Positions 15,098-24,151 of a stretch of DNA of 37,448 nucleotides are shown here, one piece after another. The notes beneath the pieces are model-generated. The model was not told where the DNA came from, ran no database searches, and saw nothing but the letters and a program-made list of their open reading frames with translations. How positions within the stretch are numbered: position 1 is the first letter of the stretch; the number at the start of each line of letters is the position of its first letter. A program made the translations under genes and the position numbers. Origin of the DNA: a virus; IMG/VR virus record IMGVR_UViG_3300025009_000256, positions 1 to 37,448 of that record. One strand, 5' to 3'.

Positions 15098-17358
15098 TGG
15101 CTGATGCTGAGAGACTCTCTGGAAAAGTAGGACTGGACACCACCGATTTCAAGACCGGACTGGCGGCGATGAACCGCGAGTTGCGAGTCATCGAGTCGGG
15201 GTTTCGCGCGTCGGCCGCCAGCCTGGGGGATTGGGCGCAGGATGCGAGCGGGCTGGAGATGCGGATCGGGTCGCTGACCAAATCCATCGAGGTGCAACAG
15301 CAGAAGGTCGCGGCAGTGCGCGGCGAGTACGAACGGGTGAAGGCCGAGAAGGGCGAGACATCCCGGGCTGCGCAGGATCTGGAAATTAAATTAAACAAGG
15401 AAACTGAGACGCTCGGAAAAATGGAAAGTGAGCTACGCAATACCGAGAGCTCACTGGCTGAGATGCAGGATGGAAGCGACCAGGCAGAGCAGTCGGTGGA
15501 TGACCTGGGCGAAACGAGCGAGGAGACTGGCGGGAAGCTGGAAGGCTTCAAGACCGTGCTGCACGGCGTGGGCGCGGTTGCCAAAGCAACGGTGGGCATT
15601 CTGCTTGGACTGGTGGCCGGTGTAGCGGCCGTGGCTGCGGCAGTGTCCGGGCTGGTCTTCGGTTCCGCCAGCGCGTCGGCTGAACTGGTGGACATGAGCG
15701 CCAAGACCGGTATCAGCACCGAGCGATTGCAGGAGTTGAACTACATCGGCGAGCAAGTGGGAACGAGCCTGGACACGATTGCAACCAGCCAGGCTAGGCT
15801 GACGCGCACAATGGCCGCGGCGCAAAGCGGCAGTAAAGATGCCGCGGATGCGTTCAAGACTCTGGGTGTGGATGTCGAGAACACCGACGGAACCCTGCGC
15901 AGCCAGCAGGAAGTCTTCGAGGAGACGCTCGATGCACTGGGGCAGATCGAGAATGCGGCCGAGCGGGATGCACTGGCAATGCAGATCTTCGGCCGCGGTG
16001 CGATGGAGCTCAACCCGCTGATCAAGACCGGCTCAGATGAAATGGGCCGATTGGCAGACGAGGCGCACCGCGTGGGTGCGGTCATGTCCGAGGAGGATGT
16101 GGCAGGGTTGGAAGCCTTTGACGATACGCTGGCCAGCCTAAAACTTGGATTGCAGGGAACACTGGGCACGCTCTCAACGGCCTTCCTGCCGGGCTTCCAA
16201 GCGGTGTTCGGGCAGTTGGGCGGATATCTACAGACGTTTGCAGGAATTGTTAATACGTCGGGTGGCGATACCGACCAAGTGATCAATGGCCTGATGGGCC
16301 TATTCACGCGGATCGTTGGCGATATCGCTACGCAAGCGCCACAGTTACTGCAGGCTGGGCTGGGAATCGTGCAGGCAATACTGTCAGCGATCGTGAAGGC
16401 ACTGCCTCAACTGCTGAGCGCTGGCATTTCCATCCTGAACACACTGGTCAATTTCATCGTGCAGAACCTGCCGATGCTAATCGATGCGGGTGTGCAGATC
16501 CTGCTGACACTGGTCAATGCTATTTTGCCGCAACTGCCTCTTTTGGTAGAGGCCGGAATCCAAGCCATCACGATGTTGATGAATGGCCTGGCGAGCGCTG
16601 CCCCGGAGTTGGTGCCTGTTATTGTTTTGGCGATAGGTCAGATATTGCAAGTCATCATGGACAACCTACCTGCCTTCCTTGATGCGGGCGCGCGCTTGCT
16701 AATCAGCATATCGCAGGGACTGGTCAATGCGGTCCCACAGAGCGCGAAAGAATCCATCGAGCGGTTCCTGACGGAACTGACCTGGAATATCGTCAGCGGA
16801 GCCATCCGATTGGCGGAGAGCGGCAAAGAGCTTTTACAGAATCTGAAAGACGGCCTGATCAATGGGCTGCCTTCGCTGGGCGAGATCGGCGCAAAGATTG
16901 GAGAAACTCTCAAGAAGGCGGTCGTGGGCATTACATTTGTGCTGTTGGGAGTTGGCAAAGATATCGTGAACGGCATCTGGCGAGGGATTGAGGCGCTGCG
17001 GGACTGGTTCTACCAGAAGGTCTTTGATTTCTTCGAGGGGATCGTGGAAGCTGTGCAATCTGCTCTCGGCATTCAGTCGCCAAGCAAGGTGATGTATGCC
17101 CAGGGCGTGCAGGTGGTGCGCGGCTTCGCGCTGGGTATCGGAAGTGAAATGGGCAAATTGGAACAACAGATGGCCGCGGCGTTTGGCGGGCTGGCAGTCA
17201 ATCCTGCATTCTCGGTGACGCCTACAGGAGGATTTGGCAGTGGCGCTGGCGGGGCAGGCGGAAACGTGACAAATGTGTATCTGTATGGTGTGCAGGTTGG
17301 ATCGGGCGTCGGGCGGGATGTGACGCTCGGCCAGCTGCTCGAGAAGTTGAATCAATAA
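15097..17358 (+). CDS. Tail tape measure protein
   Basis: 753 residues. The N-terminus LSGKVGLDTTDFKTGLAAMNRELRVIESGFRASA is typical of tape measures, followed by a long coiled coil (about 45-130), a hydrophobic block with likely membrane segments (about 150-190) and tandem hydrophobic repeats (about 425-550) built on a pattern LPxLLxAGIxIL. The C-terminus is glycine-rich. The protein sets tail length and is ejected during DNA entry. At about 1.5 angstrom per residue the tail would be roughly 110 nm, assuming most of the protein is extended helix. The start shares one base with the chaperone stop. Confidence 0.95.
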   Translation: MADAERLSGKVGLDTTDFKTGLAAMNRELRVIESGFRASAASLGDWAQDASGLEMRIGSLTKSIEVQQQKVAAVRGEYERVKAEKGETSRAAQDLEIKLNKETETLGKMESELRNTESSLAEMQDGSDQAEQSVDDLGETSEETGGKLEGFKTVLHGVGAVAKATVGILLGLVAGVAAVAAAVSGLVFGSASASAELVDMSAKTGISTERLQELNYIGEQVGTSLDTIATSQARLTRTMAAAQSGSKDAADAFKTLGVDVENTDGTLRSQQEVFEETLDALGQIENAAERDALAMQIFGRGAMELNPLIKTGSDEMGRLADEAHRVGAVMSEEDVAGLEAFDDTLASLKLGLQGTLGTLSTAFLPGFQAVFGQLGGYLQTFAGIVNTSGGDTDQVINGLMGLFTRIVGDIATQAPQLLQAGLGIVQAILSAIVKALPQLLSAGISILNTLVNFIVQNLPMLIDAGVQILLTLVNAILPQLPLLVEAGIQAITMLMNGLASAAPELVPVIVLAIGQILQVIMDNLPAFLDAGARLLISISQGLVNAVPQSAKESIERFLTELTWNIVSGAIRLAESGKELLQNLKDGLINGLPSLGEIGAKIGETLKKAVVGITFVLLGVGKDIVNGIWRGIEALRDWFYQKVFDFFEGIVEAVQSALGIQSPSKVMYAQGVQVVRGFALGIGSEMGKLEQQMAAAFGGLAVNPAFSVTPTGGFGSGAGGAGGNVTNVYLYGVQVGSGVGRDVTLGQLLEKLNQ

Positions 17359-17366
17359 AAGGTCAT

Positions 17367-19760
17367 ATGTGGCATATTAAATCTTTTAATGGCATCAGTC
17401 TGAACGACGCGACATATTTCGCATTTTTGGCGGATGAGGACAATCCGACCATCCTGCCAACCATCAACGCAACCATCATCAAGCGCGGGGCATTTGCGCC
17501 GGAGATCGCTGGGCTTGAACGGGAACCGGATGTACTGCTTGCGACCGTGCGGATCAAGGCGGCAGACTGGCGGGCCGCAATGAAAACATTGGGGACAACA
17601 TTCCGCAACGATGAGACATCACTGCATCCGCTGATCGTGATCGATAGCAACGGGACTGAGTGGACCGTGCAGGCTCGAGCCAAGGCGCTACTGCGGCCCA
17701 AGACTGGTAATGATTTCAAGGTGCTGCTGGATGTGCCGGATCGCATCTGGAGCAAGGCAGCGACACCGGTCATCATGAGCATTACGAGCAGTCCAGCCAA
17801 CCAGGCTGTGACGAACGCGGGCAACACAAAGAGCGCGCCGAAATTCACGTGGAAACCGACCGCACAGAAGAACACTGGATTTTTGTATCGGCATTGGGTG
17901 CCAATCCGAAACGCGACCAGCCTGGCGTTTGTGGATTTCGGACTGGACTTGGCAGGCGGGACGGTGAACGCATCGGTCAGCAACCAAATCAACCAAGTGG
18001 GCGGAATCACGGCGGCGGCAACCACAATTGCAATTGATACAGCGGTGGGCGGAGGCCTACCAACGATTGGCATTGGCAAAGTTGACGACGAAATCATTGC
18101 CTGGCTGGCCAATTCCGGCTCATCGCTGACCAACGTGCTGCGCGGGCTGGGAGGTACGGCTGCGGCCACGCATGCTGACAACGCAGTGATCACTGGCTAC
18201 GGATTGGATACGACCGGCTGGGTGGCAGATGCGACCATCAGCAACCAAATCAACCAGGGGGGTGGAATCACAGATGCGGCAACCACGATACCGATCGATA
18301 CGGATGTCGGCGGAGGATTGCCAAACTCTGGCATGGGATACGTGGATACAGAGCAGATCGCCTGGACCGGCAAATCTGGCGGGCAACTGACCGGTGTGAC
18401 ACGCGGCATTGGAGGCACGGCCGCAGCCACGCACGCAGACAACGCGGTGATCAAGCTTTCCTACATGCTGGCCAATGGCGCAGACTTGCGATTTTATTTA
18501 GACGGTCTGGAGACCAGCCTGTGGCTCGATGGGATAAATACAACGCTATCGCATCTATGGGCAGTGATCAACCTGGTGCCGAAAATCGAGCTGGCGCTGA
18601 AAACGCAGATCGCAGCTACGGGCGATGTGACCGCGCTCGAATTCGCCTTGACGACCGCGAACCGCGAGGCGTTCGCTAAATTGCCGACCAGTGGGATGAT
18701 CCAGATCGGCGATGAAATGTTCACGTACAGCAGCAAAACGTCAATGACGTTATCCGTGACCGTTGCGGAACGAGCAGCCAAGGACACAAGCATGGCACTG
18801 CATGCGGTGGGAGCCACGTGCTATTGGATCGAGCACGACGCGTGGATCTATTCCGGCAACCCGTCACTGAGTGCTGAGACAGATGACACTAAAAAGCCGA
18901 TGCTCGACCTCGGCGATTCCAGCAATCTGCTGAGGGTCTGGTATGAGTTCCGCGAGAGCACCGGCTTGCGCGTCAATTCATTCATGATGAATGTGTTGCG
19001 CAGCAGTAACGTGGCGGAACGGGGAAGCAGAATCTATACAGGCGATCATCAGGATGAGACTGCCGATCCTGCCACGGAGGCAGGTATGCGTATGATGGCA
19101 ACGTATCGTAATGGGCGGTGGAACCCTGAAAACGGAAAAATCGCCACCTCGATTTATGAGCCTGCGGGTATCCAGGCGGCGGCAATCAATGCAGAAAAAT
19201 ATCGGGTCGGCTCCTGGCCGAACCTGTGCAGGATGGAGAAATCAAAAGACGGCGTGCTCTACGCATCACAGTACGCGATCGCGACTCCAAGCGTCGCAAG
19301 CAGCTGGCAATCCATAGCATCCGGGTGGCAATCGTTTGGAACAGGATATCGGCATATGCGGGTGCTAATGGAAGGAGTGGTCAATGCTGGCGCATCCTAC
19401 GAGGCGGATGTCGAGCTGAATGATTGCGCAATTGCGTTAATCAACCCGCCGGTCGTTTCGATTGGGACACGGCAGACCAACAGCTATGAGGCCAATTTCT
19501 CAGTAGAGAACGCCGCGAATGGTCAGTCATTCCAGATCAACTTCACGGGTAAGTTGGACGGTGAACTGGTGATTGATTGTAAAGCGAAAACGATTCGGTA
19601 TCTGGTGGATGGCCAATATTATCGAGTGGCGCTGACCAAACCGACCAACCAAACGCCGTGGATGGAGCTCGAGGCGGGTAGCAACACATTGACCTATACC
19701 GAGGAAGGCGCAACAGGCGTAACGTTGACCATTGAGTATGACGATATGCTGGTGGCCTGA
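17367..19760 (+). CDS. Distal tail / tail-tip protein with tandem 87-residue repeats
   Basis: 797 residues. The first about 160 residues have a distal-tail (Dit-like) pattern (FNGISLNDATYFAFLADEDN, WRAAMKTLGTTF, LLDVPDRIWS). From about residue 200 there are two adjacent copies of an 87-residue unit (261 bp apart, near 17970 and 18231) sharing SNQINQ-x-GGIT, ATTI, IDT and GGTAAATHADNAVI. A third, weaker copy may lie near 18640-18830 (LPTSGMIQIGDEMFTYS). The C-terminal part is beta-rich (NPPVVSIGTRQTNSYEANFSV), like a carbohydrate-binding or tail-tip domain. It probably forms the tail tip and may contact the host. Confidence 0.78.
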   Translation: MWHIKSFNGISLNDATYFAFLADEDNPTILPTINATIIKRGAFAPEIAGLEREPDVLLATVRIKAADWRAAMKTLGTTFRNDETSLHPLIVIDSNGTEWTVQARAKALLRPKTGNDFKVLLDVPDRIWSKAATPVIMSITSSPANQAVTNAGNTKSAPKFTWKPTAQKNTGFLYRHWVPIRNATSLAFVDFGLDLAGGTVNASVSNQINQVGGITAAATTIAIDTAVGGGLPTIGIGKVDDEIIAWLANSGSSLTNVLRGLGGTAAATHADNAVITGYGLDTTGWVADATISNQINQGGGITDAATTIPIDTDVGGGLPNSGMGYVDTEQIAWTGKSGGQLTGVTRGIGGTAAATHADNAVIKLSYMLANGADLRFYLDGLETSLWLDGINTTLSHLWAVINLVPKIELALKTQIAATGDVTALEFALTTANREAFAKLPTSGMIQIGDEMFTYSSKTSMTLSVTVAERAAKDTSMALHAVGATCYWIEHDAWIYSGNPSLSAETDDTKKPMLDLGDSSNLLRVWYEFRESTGLRVNSFMMNVLRSSNVAERGSRIYTGDHQDETADPATEAGMRMMATYRNGRWNPENGKIATSIYEPAGIQAAAINAEKYRVGSWPNLCRMEKSKDGVLYASQYAIATPSVASSWQSIASGWQSFGTGYRHMRVLMEGVVNAGASYEADVELNDCAIALINPPVVSIGTRQTNSYEANFSVENAANGQSFQINFTGKLDGELVIDCKAKTIRYLVDGQYYRVALTKPTNQTPWMELEAGSNTLTYTEEGATGVTLTIEYDDMLVA

Positions 19761-20800
19761 TGTCTAGTTATGCATTGCTATTCGACCGCAGCGGGAAATT
19801 ACTGGATGAGATCAATGGCACGTTCTCACGCTCGTGGAAACTGTCCGCGTCTGATCAATGCAAATTTGCGTTTCCGGTCAGTAGCCCAAAATGCACGCGG
19901 CGAAATTTCGAGGCGGGCAACTTCATCGTGGTCTACAACGAGGATGGGCTGACAGCCTGGGGCGGGCGGATGGATATGCCGAGAGGCTGGCAAAGCGGCG
20001 AAATAAAAATCACAGCCTATTCTGGCGAGGATCAATTTGCGCAACGGGCAGGTGTGCCGTTTGTTTATCCCTACGTGGTAAAGGCTACAGCTGGGGTGAT
20101 ATTCCAGGAGCTTGTCCGAGTGGCAAACCTGGAGGAGGACACATTGTTACGGCCAGGAGAGATCTATATGGGAGGCGCCACTACTGCGCTGGAGATCTCG
20201 CCCGCGACGCTGCTCTCGATAGGGATCACGAGACTGCTGAAACGGACTGGGATGGATTACTCTGTTGAGCCGGTAGTGCTCGGCAACCAACTGACGTTCC
20301 AGGCGAACTGGTATGAGCGACGCGGCAGTCTGGTCGGCGCGGGATTCAACGACCGCAACTCCGAGTTGGTGGAGGACGGGCTCGAGGAGCAGGGGCCAAT
20401 CATCAACCGCGTGTTTGCCTATAGCGACGGCGAATCAAATGGCGAACGAAAATATTATCTAGCAGAGGACAAGGAAAGCCGCGCACAATTTGGCCTGCAT
20501 CACAAACCGCTGCCGGTGTCGACCGATGGCGAAGGGGCGGAGGCGGTAGTCAAATGGGCAGCTGAGGCGGAGGTCAAACGACTGGCCTGGCCGCGCAAGG
20601 TCTATAAGGGGACGGCCAAACGAACTGATAATTTTTTTAGCACATTGGATATCGGCAACATCTATCCATATGAAAACGCCGAGGCGGGTTTCGGCGATGG
20701 CGAAGAAATTGGCACTGAAACTCACGTGCGTTTAAAAGGAATGGCCTATACGGATGGCGACGACAATGCAAGCGTGGTATTAACCGAGGAGATTCTATGA
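19760..20800 (+). CDS. Tail-tip hub protein, Gp37-like
   Basis: 346 residues beginning in a TGATG overlap. The pattern SYALLFDRSGKLLDEI, then FIVVYNEDGLTAWGGRM and YSGEDQFAQRAG fits siphovirus Gp37-like/tail hub proteins that sit below the distal tail ring. Its middle has FQANWYERRGSLVG and INRVFAYSDGES, as in baseplate hub folds. It lies between the Dit-like and fibre genes as expected. No protease active site is visible. Confidence 0.7.
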   Translation: MSSYALLFDRSGKLLDEINGTFSRSWKLSASDQCKFAFPVSSPKCTRRNFEAGNFIVVYNEDGLTAWGGRMDMPRGWQSGEIKITAYSGEDQFAQRAGVPFVYPYVVKATAGVIFQELVRVANLEEDTLLRPGEIYMGGATTALEISPATLLSIGITRLLKRTGMDYSVEPVVLGNQLTFQANWYERRGSLVGAGFNDRNSELVEDGLEEQGPIINRVFAYSDGESNGERKYYLAEDKESRAQFGLHHKPLPVSTDGEGAEAVVKWAAEAEVKRLAWPRKVYKGTAKRTDNFFSTLDIGNIYPYENAEAGFGDGEEIGTETHVRLKGMAYTDGDDNASVVLTEEIL

Positions 20801-21777
20801 ACCGTGATTTTCTGGCAGGGCTGGACTTGGGTGATGACAATGATCTGCGTGCACGCGTACGTGCACTAGAGGATATGATGCAGTGGAGGCAGACACATAG
20901 TATAAATCTATTGGAAAACGGGGTTTTGCGCGACCTAATGAGTGACGGTTTTTTGTCCGTATTTCCGTTTGGCAACGGTGCGGACGGGGATGTGGAAATA
21001 TCAAGCAACGCCACACTGACGCGGGATATGTATTACGGTAATCTGACCATCACAAATGGTGCGAGCGTACAGACCGACGGCTACAAAATTTTTGTGGCGG
21101 GCAAGCTGCAAATTGATGCAGGCGCACGACTGCACTGTGATGGTGGTGGCGGTGGAGGTAGCGGCGGTGGGGTGGCTGGTCTGGGGGGCAGCAGCGTGAA
21201 CATTGGGGCAATCAACTCGCCTCGAGGTGCAAATGGCACCGCAGGTGGGACTGCGGCGGCAGCTGGTTACAGCCTCGGGCTCGCTGGTACTGTAACCGAT
21301 TCATTTATCCCAGCCGTGACATCATCGTTTGCGCCGTTCACCTGGCAGGTGGGTTGCGGCGGTACTGGCGGCGGCGGGCATGGCGCGGGCGCGCTGCTCG
21401 ACTCATCCAACACAGACCAGTCTATGTTCCACAGATATGCTGGCGGACGCGGCGGGCACGCGGCCGGAACCGGGATTACGCAACTGGGCGGCGGCGGCGG
21501 TGGCGGTGGCGCCGGCATTCTTTTTCTAACTGTGTACGAACTGGATAATGCGGGTGTAATTTCGGCCAGTGGGGGCGCGGGAGGCAACGGACAGACAGTC
21601 GGCGCGCTCTCGTCTGGCAATGGCGGTGGTGGTGGCGGCGGCACAACGATAATTTTCTATCACATACTCAGCGGCTCTGGCATCGGCACCAGGGATGTAT
21701 CCGGCGGTGCGGCCGGAACTGGAGGCAATGGCGGCTCGTCCGGTAACAATGGTCAAAATTATAGTTTCAACATTTGA
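20797..21777 (+). CDS. Glycine-rich tail fibre or adhesin
   Basis: 326 residues starting in an ATGA overlap. A short coiled-coil start (about 10-40) leads to a beta-type segment (SNATLTRDMYYGNLTITNGASVQTDGYKIFVAGKLQI), followed by about 200 residues with many poly-glycine runs (up to nine Gly in a row). This composition is like polyglycine-II domains of phage adhesins such as gp38 of T-even relatives. It probably forms the receptor-binding tip. Confidence 0.75.
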   Translation: MNRDFLAGLDLGDDNDLRARVRALEDMMQWRQTHSINLLENGVLRDLMSDGFLSVFPFGNGADGDVEISSNATLTRDMYYGNLTITNGASVQTDGYKIFVAGKLQIDAGARLHCDGGGGGGSGGGVAGLGGSSVNIGAINSPRGANGTAGGTAAAAGYSLGLAGTVTDSFIPAVTSSFAPFTWQVGCGGTGGGGHGAGALLDSSNTDQSMFHRYAGGRGGHAAGTGITQLGGGGGGGGAGILFLTVYELDNAGVISASGGAGGNGQTVGALSSGNGGGGGGGTTIIFYHILSGSGIGTRDVSGGAAGTGGNGGSSGNNGQNYSFNI

Positions 21778-21787
21778 AAGGAATACG

Positions 21788-22060
21788 ATGAAAACACTTT
21801 ATTTGGCACTGTTGATCGTCATACTGGCTGCCGTCATCGCCCAGCCAGTGACTGCAGCACGCAGTTCATGCGTCTACATGCTAACCCGCCATGATGCATA
21901 TATGGTGGATTGGCTTTCTCAAGGACGTGTATTCGTTCCAGGCGGCAGTGAGGTCTACAATTGCGGATGCTCTGGCCAGTTGTGCAGGATCTATTACGGC
22001 CTGTGGGTGATCCCGCCCGTTTACGATGGATGGATCGGGATACAGGCATTCTGGCCGTGA
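21788..22060 (+). CDS. Small secreted or membrane-anchored cysteine-containing protein
   Basis: 90 residues from ATG 21788 (AAAGGAA upstream). Residues 1-23 are a clear signal peptide or anchor (KTLYLALLIVILAAVIAQPVTAA). The mature part has four Cys (SSCVY, YNCGC, QLC) and aromatic residues. It ends the tail operon, abutting the integrase stop with no gap. Superinfection exclusion or lysis roles are possible, but nothing decides. Confidence 0.65.
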   Translation: MKTLYLALLIVILAAVIAQPVTAARSSCVYMLTRHDAYMVDWLSQGRVFVPGGSEVYNCGCSGQLCRIYYGLWVIPPVYDGWIGIQAFWP

Positions 22061-23113
22061 TTATGCGCGCTGTTTGAGTAATTCCAGCAATTCGTCCAGC
22101 TTGTCTTCGAGACTTCCGCCTGTTTTGGAATTCCCCAAACGGGCAATGATATTGCGCACATCATCGCCGACCAGATTGCCATAGATACCGTCGGTGATGG
22201 TCACGCTGGAGTGCATTACATTCTGGCTGATGGCTTTCAGTTCAGCCATGCTGCCAGCGCGTTTCAGGGCATATACCACATGCCCGTGGCGCAATTTGTG
22301 AGGGGATAGATAGGTTACACCTGCGCGAGCACAGATCAAGCGGACATCCTCCTCGATCACACTGTTTCTGCCTTCGAAGGCTATTGTGGTGGGTTTCAGA
22401 GACATGCCGTCGTTGGTGAGCGTCGCGTACCAGAGAGCCGAGTCGGGTAGGGCGCGCACGCGGCGATCCCAGGTATTCACGACGGCCAGCAGTTCGGGGA
22501 TCTCGAGCAGGTAGGTAATGGCCGCCTTGCGGTTTTTGGTACGAACCCCATACTCGGGCAGCTGTCTTACCTGGCGCTCCCCGATATCCACGCAGGAGAT
22601 TGGCAGGGATGCCAGCGCATCGGCGCGCATGCCGGAGAGGAACAACATGCACACAGCCACCTTGCCACGCTCTTCCCGCAGTGTTTCTGTGGAAACGGCC
22701 GCGATGCGCCGCACCTCCTCCAAACTGTAAAATTGATGGGGGGACAGGCGGAAGTCCCGCCGAGCCTGGCGCGGGGGCTGCAGGAAATCGATCCAGCCAT
22801 CCGAGAGCGATTTGTAGCGGAGCGGCCATTCCACACGGGCAAACCTGAAGAACTGACGGGCGTTAGCTAGGCAGCGGATCACGGAAGCGGGGGCCAGCGG
22901 CTTCTCCCGGCCATCCGCTCGGGCCGTCAGCAGGTAGACCGGGAACGATGGGTCAAGGGAACGGGCCTGTGAGAAGGGGGTCTCGTCCGACCACTCCAGC
23001 AGGTGACGGAGATGCGACCGGGCGCGCTTGGTAGTCTCTGGATCATTTTGGCGGACGCGCTCGATGTGATGTAGATAGGCGCGGATATCCAGCCAGTTTT
23101 GACGATGGATCAC
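22061..23113 (-). CDS. int: Tyrosine integrase
   Basis: 350 residues from the GTG at 23113, which has CGGAGG seven bases upstream. The longer reading frame to 23260 overlaps the upstream gene and adds no family sequence. Catalytic residues of tyrosine recombinases are present: Arg163 (GMRADAL), His272-x-x-Arg275 (HKLRH), His301 (VMHSS) and nucleophile Tyr311 (DGIYGNL). An N-terminal SAM-like core-binding domain (about 5-115) is followed by the catalytic domain. It is coupled to the upstream HTH gene by a GTGA overlap. The likely attP lies 0.5 kb upstream. Confidence 0.93.
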   Translation of the reverse strand: MIHRQNWLDIRAYLHHIERVRQNDPETTKRARSHLRHLLEWSDETPFSQARSLDPSFPVYLLTARADGREKPLAPASVIRCLANARQFFRFARVEWPLRYKSLSDGWIDFLQPPRQARRDFRLSPHQFYSLEEVRRIAAVSTETLREERGKVAVCMLFLSGMRADALASLPISCVDIGERQVRQLPEYGVRTKNRKAAITYLLEIPELLAVVNTWDRRVRALPDSALWYATLTNDGMSLKPTTIAFEGRNSVIEEDVRLICARAGVTYLSPHKLRHGHVVYALKRAGSMAELKAISQNVMHSSVTITDGIYGNLVGDDVRNIIARLGNSKTGGSLEDKLDELLELLKQRA

Positions 23114-23520
23114 TGTGCGCCTCCGTTCCGTCGTGCTCGGGCACGATTGACCGTAGTGCCGCATGCAGGGCAGGGCGCTTGCAGGAGCTCCAGATATCGG
23201 TTGACGGTCCGCACGCGAGGCGTAATCAACGGGACCGCCTGGTTGCAACGCATGCACCATGCATGGCCAGCGGGCAGGCCTGCGCGCTGGCTCCGCTTTT
23301 TAGATATCGTCTCTCGTGCCCAGGCAGCAAAGGCCGGGCCGTGGATCCAGACGTCGCCTTGTGCATCACGGGTATGCGGCGCGCCGGCGGGGAGATAGGA
23401 TCGGTAGACCGTATCCTGTGCAACGCCGATCTCCTCGGCAATCTCGGACGGTCTATAGAGCATATCCAGCAAACGGCCGAGTTTGACGATGTGGCAATGT
23501 TTCAGTTTTGGCTGTCTCAT
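23110..23520 (-). CDS. HTH plus zinc-ribbon protein coupled to integrase (excisionase candidate)
   Basis: 136 residues from ATG 23520 with CTGGAG upstream. Residues about 22-46 (YRPSEIAEEIGVAQDTVYRSYLP) resemble a MerR/excisionase-type helix-turn-helix. The C-terminus has CMRC (89-92) and CPAC (117-120), a zinc ribbon. It overlaps the integrase start by 4 bp and is transcribed first. Together these suggest a recombination directionality factor or an integrase regulator; a plain transcription regulator is also possible. Confidence 0.7.
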   Translation of the reverse strand: MRQPKLKHCHIVKLGRLLDMLYRPSEIAEEIGVAQDTVYRSYLPAGAPHTRDAQGDVWIHGPAFAAWARETISKKRSQRAGLPAGHAWCMRCNQAVPLITPRVRTVNRYLELLQAPCPACGTTVNRARARRNGGAQ

Positions 23521-23540
23521 ATGCGCTCCAGGAATCAAAA

Positions 23541-23594
23541 AGGCGAAAATGCGCGAGCCGCATAAGCGGCGGCCGCTGGAACGCATCTCGCCTC
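23541..23594. promoter_or_regulatory. Inverted repeats upstream of HTH-integrase operon
   Basis: An imperfect 12-13 bp inverted repeat (23541-23553 and 23582-23593) encloses a small perfect hairpin (23557-23561 with 23566-23570). The block sits between attP and the HTH gene start, so it could be an operator or integrase/excisionase arm site. No clear promoter hexamers are seen. Confidence 0.4.
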
Positions 23595-23635
23595 CTGAAG
23601 CGATGGAGTCCACGGTCATAGTTGGACTCTTAGGT

Positions 23636-23675
<40 letters not shown>

Positions 23676-23740
23676 AACGCGGATCACATCGAGGAACCCG
23701 TCATTTTGCTTTTTCCTTGACCAGGAGCGTGCGAGATGCG

Positions 23741-24148
23741 CTATTTTTCAGCAATGATCTCAAGATCACTGAGCTCAAGATCGAGCCGTACTCCAAAATC
23801 GGCTTGTTCACCAGTTGAGCGCTTGATAAATCCGCCTTTGACGCTGGCATAGCACTCTCCAACAACATCGACGAGTTGAAGAGCGGAGAGCCCCTGTCTG
23901 TACTTTTTTGCGTCTGCTTTGGAGAGATACCCAACGATCTTGCCTTCAATTTCAACGCGGACAGCATTGCCGGGATCGTAGCGGTTTTCGTCTTCCAAGA
24001 TGAGTTGGGCGATCAAGTCGTCAACGTTCGCGCCTTCGTCATCCACATACACAAGTGCGTCTTCAATATTGGCTTTGTAGGAAGATTCGCCTTGGACTTG
24101 AAGCGGATACGGTTCAGCATACGAAGATCTAAATCTGACAATATTCAT
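23741..24148 (-). CDS. HIRAN-domain-like protein
   Basis: 135 residues with AAGGTG ahead of the ATG. The pattern GESSYKANIEDALV, then LEDENRYDPGNAVRVEIEGKIVGYLSKADAKKYRQGL fits a HIRAN domain (about 20-100), a fold that binds DNA ends or stalled forks. It is the last gene of the leftward repressor operon and lies next to attP, so it is likely expressed in the prophage. A role in protecting DNA ends or in defence is inference. Confidence 0.72.
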   Translation of the reverse strand: MNIVRFRSSYAEPYPLQVQGESSYKANIEDALVYVDDEGANVDDLIAQLILEDENRYDPGNAVRVEIEGKIVGYLSKADAKKYRQGLSALQLVDVVGECYASVKGGFIKRSTGEQADFGVRLDLELSDLEIIAEK

Positions 24149-24151
24149 TTT

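Noticed and set aside
14481-15719. Long minus-strand reading frame (412 codons)
   Set aside because: It is antisense to the tail chaperone and tape measure genes, is Ser/Ala-rich low complexity and has no ribosome site. The plus-strand genes are firmly identified.
21130-21750. Repeated GGC/GGT tracts as a CRISPR or satellite array
   Set aside because: They are glycine codons of an open frame with irregular spacing and no spacer-repeat pattern.
22061-23260. Integrase start at 23260 (399 residues)
   Set aside because: The extension overlaps the upstream HTH gene and lacks a ribosome site; GTG 23113 has CGGAGG at the right distance.
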